From contig JAILLB010000040.1 of NCBI GenBank assembly GCA_024693345.1, forward strand, positions 1 through 32,303: a DNA stretch of 32,303 bases, given 5' to 3'. Source of the stretch: Clostridiales bacterium (GTDB lineage Bacteria > Bacillota > Clostridia > Oscillospirales > CAG-272). The notes under the pieces were generated by a model. That model made no database searches and had not been told where the DNA came from. It worked only from the letters and a program-made list of their open reading frames with translations. Below, in pieces: positions 26,767 through 32,303 of this stretch (the first letter of the stretch is position 1; each line of letters starts with the position of its first letter). The position numbers and the translations under genes were made by a program.

Positions 26767-27507
26767 ATGTATAAATTCGATGTTGAAGATGCAACCAGAC
26801 AATGTGTTGAATGGATAAAAAACTGGTTTGACGAGAACGGAAAAGGATGCAATTCAGTATTGGGCATTTCAGGAGGAAAAGACAGTTCTGTAGTTGCTGC
26901 GCTATGCTGCAAGGCACTCGGAAAAGACAGAGTCATAGGTGTACTTATGCCTCAGGGTGTTCAGGAAGACATTGACTATGCATTCGGAATCTGTGATTTT
27001 TTGGGTATTAAACACTACGTCATAAACATAAAAGATGCTGTTGATGCAGTAAAACTTCAGGTTTTGCAATCACTTGAACTTACACAACAGGCTTCTCAAA
27101 ATCTTCCTGCAAGAATAAGGATGTCATCTGTTTACGCAGTATCTCAGTGTGTAAACGGAAGAGTGGCAAATACCTGCAACCTCTCAGAAGACTGGGTTGG
27201 ATATGCGACCAGGTATGGTGACGGAGCAGGAGACTTTTCTCCGATATCCCATTTTACAGTTACTGAAGTAAAGGCAATTGGAAGATATCTCGGACTTCCG
27301 GAAAAGTATATTGAGAAACCTCCGATAGATGGCCTGAGTGGAAAGACCGATGAAGACAATCTCGGCTTCACTTATGCAACTCTTGACAAATACATCAGAG
27401 AGGGAATTGAACCGGAACAGGAAACAAAAACAAGAATAGATACACTTCACAAAGCAAATCTTTTCAAAGTTAAGTATATGCCTTGCTTTGAATACAAGGC
27501 AGAGTAA
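26767..27507 (+). CDS. nadE: NH3-dependent NAD+ synthetase
   Basis: VLGISGGKDSSVVAAL PP-loop; ANTCNLSEDWVGYATRYGDGAGDFSPI; DGLSGKTDEDNLGFTY. Confidence 0.92.
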   Translation: MYKFDVEDATRQCVEWIKNWFDENGKGCNSVLGISGGKDSSVVAALCCKALGKDRVIGVLMPQGVQEDIDYAFGICDFLGIKHYVINIKDAVDAVKLQVLQSLELTQQASQNLPARIRMSSVYAVSQCVNGRVANTCNLSEDWVGYATRYGDGAGDFSPISHFTVTEVKAIGRYLGLPEKYIEKPPIDGLSGKTDEDNLGFTYATLDKYIREGIEPEQETKTRIDTLHKANLFKVKYMPCFEYKAE

Positions 27508-27520
27508 TGAGGGAAAACAT

Positions 27521-28168
27521 ATGGATAGTTCAAAATCCACACTCGAGAGACTTGGTAAAATAGGTATTGTACCGGTAGTGGTACTGGAAAACGCAGATGA
27601 TGCAATACCACTGGCGAGAGCGCTGATGAAAGGCGGGCTGCCTTGCGCAGAAGTCACATTCAGAACTGATGCTGCTGAAGAATCTATAAGGAGAATAGCC
27701 AAAGAATTCCCCGAGATGCTTGTCGGAGCGGGGACGGTTCTAACCACGGATCAGGCTGACAGGGCAATCGCAGCAGGTGCCAAATTTGTAGTTGCTCCCG
27801 GATTGAATCCCAAAGTGGTTAAACATGTACTTTCAAAAAATATACCAATGTGCCCAGGCACATGCACACCGAGCGACATTGAAGCGGCACTTGATTTAGG
27901 ACTGAATATTGTGAAGTTCTTCCCGGCAGAGCCTTCGGGAGGTCTTAAGATGATAAAAGCCCTGGGGTCGGCATACGTTAATGTAAAATTCATGCCTACA
28001 GGTGGCATCAATGCAGAGAACATCAGGGACTATCTTGCATACAACAAAATATTTGCGTGCGGTGGAAGCTGGATGGTAAAAGGTGAACTCATTAAAGCAG
28101 GCAAGTTTGATGAAATTGAAAGACTTGTCAGGGAAGCAGTTGAAATTGTTAAAGAAGTCAGAGGTTGA
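27521..28168 (+). CDS. eda: KDPG/KHG aldolase
   Basis: GIVPVVVLENADDAIPLARALMKGGLPCAEVTFRT; VGAGTVLT; PGTCTPSDIEAALDLG; KFFPAEPSGG; MPTGGI. Confidence 0.93.
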   Translation: MDSSKSTLERLGKIGIVPVVVLENADDAIPLARALMKGGLPCAEVTFRTDAAEESIRRIAKEFPEMLVGAGTVLTTDQADRAIAAGAKFVVAPGLNPKVVKHVLSKNIPMCPGTCTPSDIEAALDLGLNIVKFFPAEPSGGLKMIKALGSAYVNVKFMPTGGINAENIRDYLAYNKIFACGGSWMVKGELIKAGKFDEIERLVREAVEIVKEVRG

Positions 28169-28170
28169 TT

Positions 28171-29268
28171 ATGAATCTGAAAATAAAAGACAGAAATGAA
28201 TGCATGTATGATGCCGTTTCAATTGGTGAAATAATGCTTAGACTGGACCCCGGTGAGGGAAGAATAAGAACAGCAAGGGAATTCAAAGTGTGGGAAGGCG
28301 GAGGCGAATACAACGTGGTCCGCGGCCTCAGAAAATGTTTTGGTTTAAAGACTGGGGTAATAACTGCTTTTGCAGATAACGAAGTGGGAAAGCTTCTTGA
28401 AGATCTTATCCTTCAGGGTGGAGTAGATACTTCGCTGATTAAATGGGTGAAGACAGATGGAATAGGCAGAGTGTGCAGAAACGGTCTTAACTTCACTGAG
28501 AGAGGTTTTGGAATAAGGGGTGCCATCGGTTGCTCTGACAGGGCAAACACCGCAATTTCAAAAGCCATACCTGAAGATTTTGATTTTGAATACATTTTTG
28601 GAAAACTCGGTGTTAGATGGCTTCACACAGGTGGTATTTATGCTGCATTGTCAGAGCAGTCATCTAAGACTATCGTGGAAGCAATAAAGATTGCCAAAAA
28701 GTATGGAACAATTGTTTCTTATGACCTTAATTACAGGCCATCAATGTGGAGTGCAATAGGCGGAATTGATAAGGCTCGTGAAGTAAACAAAGAAATAGCC
28801 AAATATGTAGACGTAATGATTGGAAACGAAGAAGATTTCACTGCGTGTCTCGGATTTGAAATAGAGGGAAATGACAGTAACCTGAAGTCTCTTAATGTCG
28901 ACGGATACAAAAAAATGATAAACGAAGCTGCAAAAACTTATCCGAATTTCAAAGTTGTTGCAACTACTCTTAGAACTGTTAAAACTGCAACAATCAATGA
29001 TTGGAGTGCACTCTGCTGGGCAGACGGAGAGATATATAAGTCAAAGGACTACACAGGACTCGAAATACTCGACAGAGTTGGTGGCGGAGACTCTTTTGCA
29101 TCGGGGCTCATATATGGTCTCATGAGTACATCAGATCCGAAAATTGCAGTTGAATACGGAGCAGCTCACGGGGCGCTTGCCATGACAACTCCCGGTGATA
29201 CATCCATGGCCAGCAAAAAAGAGGTTGAAGCTGTTATGGAAGGTGCCGGAGCCAGGGTTAAAAGATGA
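28171..29268 (+). CDS. kdgK: PfkB-family sugar kinase, probable 2-keto-3-deoxygluconate kinase
   Basis: SIGEIMLRLDP, GGGEYNVVRGL, DRVGGGDSFASGLIYGL; follows eda. Confidence 0.85.
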   Translation: MNLKIKDRNECMYDAVSIGEIMLRLDPGEGRIRTAREFKVWEGGGEYNVVRGLRKCFGLKTGVITAFADNEVGKLLEDLILQGGVDTSLIKWVKTDGIGRVCRNGLNFTERGFGIRGAIGCSDRANTAISKAIPEDFDFEYIFGKLGVRWLHTGGIYAALSEQSSKTIVEAIKIAKKYGTIVSYDLNYRPSMWSAIGGIDKAREVNKEIAKYVDVMIGNEEDFTACLGFEIEGNDSNLKSLNVDGYKKMINEAAKTYPNFKVVATTLRTVKTATINDWSALCWADGEIYKSKDYTGLEILDRVGGGDSFASGLIYGLMSTSDPKIAVEYGAAHGALAMTTPGDTSMASKKEVEAVMEGAGARVKR

Positions 29269-30092
29269 GCAGAAAAAAGACGGTTGATTTATCCAAAAGG
29301 GTAACTGAACTTGACCTCATAAGAGGTATATGCATTCTGGGAATGGCGGTTGATCATGCATTTGCAATGACAATTTTTATGTTGCCATCAATATTCCAGA
29401 ACAGCGAGGCGACATATAGCATCTACCAGTTTGGGCTGAAGTATTGGAACAGTACACCGAGGATGATTATTCATTTGGTCGGACTCAGTTTGTTCCTCCT
29501 GCTCACGGGCGTATGTTGTTCGTTCAGTCGCAGCAACATCAGAAGAGGAACAAAGCTTCTCATCGTGTCTGTCATTTTTACTATTGTCACAATCATATTC
29601 ATGAATCTGATTGGAGAACAGGATGAAATCGTAACATTCGGTGTACTTCACTGTATAGCTGTTTGCCTCTTGATTGTCGGTGTTCTGGACAAGATTAACA
29701 CAAATAAATGGGTATATCTCGCAATTGGTCTCGTTATGATAGTTGTGGGAATATTGTTTGTGTCGGTCATAAACGAAAATGGCGATTACTACGTCAAATA
29801 TTCGTCGGAAAGCCTCTGGACCCTTGTTCCCAAAATCATATTGGGACTGTCATATGCGGGAGCAGACTGTATTCCATTGTTCCCATACGGCGGAGTTGTA
29901 TTTGTCGGTGTTTTCCTTGGAAGACAATTCTACAGCGAGAGAAAACCGCTGGTGTTCAAAAATTATCACAACAACATTATCACGATACTTGGAAGACATA
30001 CACTAGTTTTCTATTTGGTACACCTACTAATAATCGTTCCGATTTGGGTGGTTGTGTACCTGATTCTCGGTGCAAAGTTAACTATTTTTTGA
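29265..30092 (+). CDS. DUF1624/HGSNAT-like membrane acyltransferase
   Basis: RVTELDLIRGICILGMAVDHAF N-terminal signature; about 7 TM segments. Confidence 0.65.
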   Translation: MSRKKTVDLSKRVTELDLIRGICILGMAVDHAFAMTIFMLPSIFQNSEATYSIYQFGLKYWNSTPRMIIHLVGLSLFLLLTGVCCSFSRSNIRRGTKLLIVSVIFTIVTIIFMNLIGEQDEIVTFGVLHCIAVCLLIVGVLDKINTNKWVYLAIGLVMIVVGILFVSVINENGDYYVKYSSESLWTLVPKIILGLSYAGADCIPLFPYGGVVFVGVFLGRQFYSERKPLVFKNYHNNIITILGRHTLVFYLVHLLIIVPIWVVVYLILGAKLTIF

Positions 30093-30102
30093 CATAAAAA
30101 AA

Positions 30103-30120
30103 GTCTGACCAAAGTCAGAC
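30103..30120 (+). terminator. hairpin after the acyltransferase gene
   Basis: GTCTGAC-caaa-GTCAGAC with A-rich 5' and weak T-rich 3' flank. Confidence 0.6.
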
Positions 30121-30126
30121 AATTTA

Positions 30127-30202
30127 TGGCGCGCCCGGGGGGATTCGAACCCACGACCTACCGGTTCGTAGCCGGGCACTCTATCCACTGAGCTACGGGC
30201 GC
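30127..30202 (-). tRNA. tRNA-Arg (anticodon ACG), CCA encoded
   Basis: GCGCCCG/CGGGCGC acceptor, CTACGAA anticodon loop, GTGGGTTCGAATCCCCC T-arm, G73 then CCA. Confidence 0.95.
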
Positions 30203-30285
30203 TTTTTTACAATGGGTTATTCTATCACATTACATTTTTAGTGTCAATAACAAAATATGTGAGCGGATGATACGAAAACCGACAC

Positions 30286-30314
30286 TTGAATATATAGACT
30301 TCATTTGGTAAAAT
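30286..30314 (+). promoter_or_regulatory. promoter for the RCC1 gene
   Basis: TTGAAT (30286-30291) N17 TAAAAT (30309-30314). Confidence 0.55.
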
Positions 30315-30350
30315 TATACAGTACGAAAACGATGTGAAAGAAGGGGTTTT

Positions 30351-31778
30351 ATGTCAGATTTGGGCAAAAAAATTAAAATAGTCGGAACAATCCTGTGCGT
30401 TTTGTTTGCGGCCGCTTCAGTTGTTATGGCGGTCAGATCATTTGGACAGGCTGACATATTCGGCGGGGCTATCTGGCTTTTGTTTGCATGCATTTCCACC
30501 GCTTGTATTTACATCGTTTTTGCAGTATCCAACATGGCATCTGAGTATACGGAAAACCACAAGAAACTGCGTATGGTTGTAGAAAAAGCAGCCAGACTTG
30601 AAAAGAAGTTGAACAGTTTACAGAGTTCTGGTGTAGATAAGTATTCTCCAGTTAACGGAACTGTTACAATTGGTCCGGAACAACACTCAGGTGACACAAT
30701 GGGAGTTACCACAGCAATGAGAAAAGCGTTGGGTAACGATTATACAAAGAAGTTCAATTCAACCGGAACCATAGAAGTAAAAGCCCAGAATGATCAGGTC
30801 GGTTCACTTTCAGGCGTTTTTTCAAACGAAGCGACAAGAACCAACACCATGATGAACAGCTCTGCAAGAAACCTTATAGAGGAAGCATTCAATACAACAA
30901 GCACTGACACTTATCATGTAAATGTCGGGACGAATTCTGCAACAAAGTATTTCTATCACAAGAACAGAACAATCGCAGCAGGTGGGCTGCATACACTTGC
31001 ACTCACAAACAGCGGAAGCGTTCTTGCATTCGGTTTCGGCGAGTACGGACAGATTGAAGTGTCGGGATGGAGAGATCTTGTTCAGATAGCGGCAGGGGCG
31101 TATCACACGATAGGACTAAAATCAAACGGAACAGTTCTCGCAGCCGGATACAATGGTTACGGACAATGCAATGTTTCCGGATGGAAAAATATATGTTCTG
31201 TAGCAGCAGGCACTGGTCATACAGTTGGTCTGAAATCCGATGGAACGTGTGTGGCTACTGGTGACGGAACATATGGCCAGACAGATGTAGGTGACTGGAC
31301 AGATATAATTGCAATATCTGCGGGCAATAATTATACAGCAGGACTTAAGGCTGACGGAACAGTTGTAGGCGTAGGAGCCAATACAGACGGAAACTGGGGA
31401 GCAGCAAAGTGGGGAAGCATTAACATGATTGCCTCGGGCGGAATCCACATTCTCGGACTCAAAGCTGATGGAACATGTGTTGCTGTGGGTAACAACTCAA
31501 ACGGCCAGTGTGAAGTATCATCCTGGAAGAACGTAGTATCGATTGCCGCAGGCAACTATCACTCAGTTGGTCTTTTGTCTAACGGAAAGGTTGTATCAGT
31601 AGGATATAACGGATATAAGCAGTGTGAAGTATCTCAATGGACTGACGTAATTGCAATAGCTGCAGGTAGAAACCACACAATCGGTTTAACAAAATACGGT
31701 ACGCTTGTGTCAACTGGTGACAATCAGTATGGACAATGCTCAGTCGCATCTGCGCAAAACCTGCGCATTTCCGAGTAA
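30351..31778 (+). CDS. membrane-anchored RCC1-repeat protein, seven tandem repeats
   Basis: Two N-terminal TMs, coiled-coil-like segment, then repeats of W..(I/V).IAAG..HT.GL..(N/D)GT.(V/L).A.G.N.YGQC.V. Confidence 0.85.
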   Translation: MSDLGKKIKIVGTILCVLFAAASVVMAVRSFGQADIFGGAIWLLFACISTACIYIVFAVSNMASEYTENHKKLRMVVEKAARLEKKLNSLQSSGVDKYSPVNGTVTIGPEQHSGDTMGVTTAMRKALGNDYTKKFNSTGTIEVKAQNDQVGSLSGVFSNEATRTNTMMNSSARNLIEEAFNTTSTDTYHVNVGTNSATKYFYHKNRTIAAGGLHTLALTNSGSVLAFGFGEYGQIEVSGWRDLVQIAAGAYHTIGLKSNGTVLAAGYNGYGQCNVSGWKNICSVAAGTGHTVGLKSDGTCVATGDGTYGQTDVGDWTDIIAISAGNNYTAGLKADGTVVGVGANTDGNWGAAKWGSINMIASGGIHILGLKADGTCVAVGNNSNGQCEVSSWKNVVSIAAGNYHSVGLLSNGKVVSVGYNGYKQCEVSQWTDVIAIAAGRNHTIGLTKYGTLVSTGDNQYGQCSVASAQNLRISE

Positions 31779-31813
31779 TTAAAGATTATATGTTCCAAAC
31801 CCGAAAATGAGTA

Positions 31814-31842
31814 TTGATTTTTTGGTTTGGAACTATTATAAT
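31814..31842 (+). promoter_or_regulatory. promoter for tRNA-Leu
   Basis: TTGATT (31814-31819) N17 TATAAT (31837-31842). Confidence 0.6.
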
Positions 31843-31852
31843 TCAATGGCAT

Positions 31853-31939
31853 GCCGGTGTGTTGGAATGGCAGACGAGGAGGACTCAAAATCCTTTGGGC
31901 TCAAAACCCGTGCGGGTTCAAGTCCCGCCACCGGCACCA
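31853..31939 (+). tRNA. tRNA-Leu (anticodon CAA), CCA encoded
   Basis: GCCGGTG/CACCGGC acceptor; anticodon loop CTCAAAA; long variable arm; CGGGTTCAAGTCCCG T-arm; ACCA 3' end. Confidence 0.95.
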
Positions 31940-31947
31940 CAATTTCC

Positions 31948-31988
31948 AATCTTGATACGAGAAAACTCAAGTATCAAGATTATTTTTT
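31948..31988 (+). terminator. Rho-independent terminator after tRNA-Leu
   Basis: AATCTTGATAC-N12-GTATCAAGATT followed by ATTTTTTT. Confidence 0.85.
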
Positions 31989-32095
31989 TATGGTGGCAAA
32001 AACGGTTGCGTTTTGTCACTTTACCTTCCCTGAACGAAGATATACAATATAGGCAAAGATATCTTTTGGAATATAATGAGAAAGGAGGCGAATAC

Positions 32096-32303
32096 TTGGA
32101 TATCGCAAGAGCAATTTACAATCTGAGAGTCAATAAGGAATGGTCGCAACAAGAACTTGCAGACAAACTTTTTGTATCGAGAGATCTTGTGTCAAAATGG
32201 GAAACAAGACAGAGACGTCCTGATTGGCAGACAATTGAAAAAATAGCTGAAATCTTTTGTGTTCAAACCTCAGTCATTGCTGATAAAAATGAATTGTTGT
32301 TTT
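32096..32303 (+). CDS. XRE-family HTH transcriptional regulator (3' partial; TTG start)
   Basis: DIARAIYNLRVNKEWSQQELADKLFVSRDLVSKWETRQRRPDWQTIEKIAEIF HTH_3; RBS AAAGGAGG; truncated by the window end. Confidence 0.85.
   Translation, partial: MDIARAIYNLRVNKEWSQQELADKLFVSRDLVSKWETRQRRPDWQTIEKIAEIFCVQTSVIADKNELLF

Noticed and set aside
29708-30097. 129-aa plus-strand ORF in another frame of the acyltransferase
   Set aside because: The main frame 29265-30092 has continuous TM structure; the alternative frame lacks coherent domain features
30960-31760. Tandem repeated DNA that might suggest a CRISPR-like or satellite array
   Set aside because: Repeats are imperfect, in frame, and encode RCC1 protein repeats
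31993-32019. Imperfect hairpin GTGGCAAAAACGgttgCGTTTTGTCAC downstream of the tRNA-Leu terminator
   Set aside because: Needs a bulge and a wobble, has no T-tract and sits after an adequate terminator; insufficient evidence for an ncRNA
31807-32052. 81-aa ORF over tRNA-Leu
   Set aside because: Spans the tRNA and its terminator; spurious
1-32303. Defence island, prophage or transposable element
   Set aside because: No integrase, transposase, nuclease, phage structural gene or target-site duplication seen; the lone HipA-like gene is not enough

Overview
A 32.3-kb, AT-rich, gene-dense bacterial chromosomal window. Gene content and promoter/terminator style suggest an anaerobic Firmicute/Clostridia-like genome; I do not assert a taxon. 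No phage, transposon, integron or CRISPR array is visible. Left to right: (1) a shikimate/tyrosine operon (aroQ partial, aroA, tyrA, DAHP synthase) continuing into an EamA exporter, a PhnW-family aminotransferase and a phosphonoacetaldehyde-reductase-like Fe-ADH; (2) hprK, a DUF2232/YybS-like protein and gdpP; (3) a minus-strand aldose-epimerase and GH38 alpha-mannosidase pair; (4) YwaF-like, DUF4364-like and DUF624-like genes; (5) an ECF sigma factor with a membrane-protein partner; (6) a parvulin foldase and a small anchored protein with a (CCCH)x3 tail; (7) nrdG, then nrdD fused to a glutaredoxin-like domain, then trxB, with NrdR-box-like sites upstream; (8) a HipA-like kinase gene behind a terminator-like hairpin; (9) nadE, eda, kdgK and an HGSNAT-like acyltransferase gene; (10) tRNA-Arg(ACG), a membrane-anchored seven-repeat RCC1 protein, tRNA-Leu(CAA) and a partial XRE regulator. 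The most interesting items are the NrdD::Grx/TrxB locus, the CCCH-repeat protein, the ECF sigma/reverse-topology partner, the PhnW/ADH pair in an aromatic operon, the divergent HipA-like kinase with possible attenuation, and the TM-RCC1 protein. None can be declared a new system from sequence alone. All family calls are by reading motifs; no database search was run.
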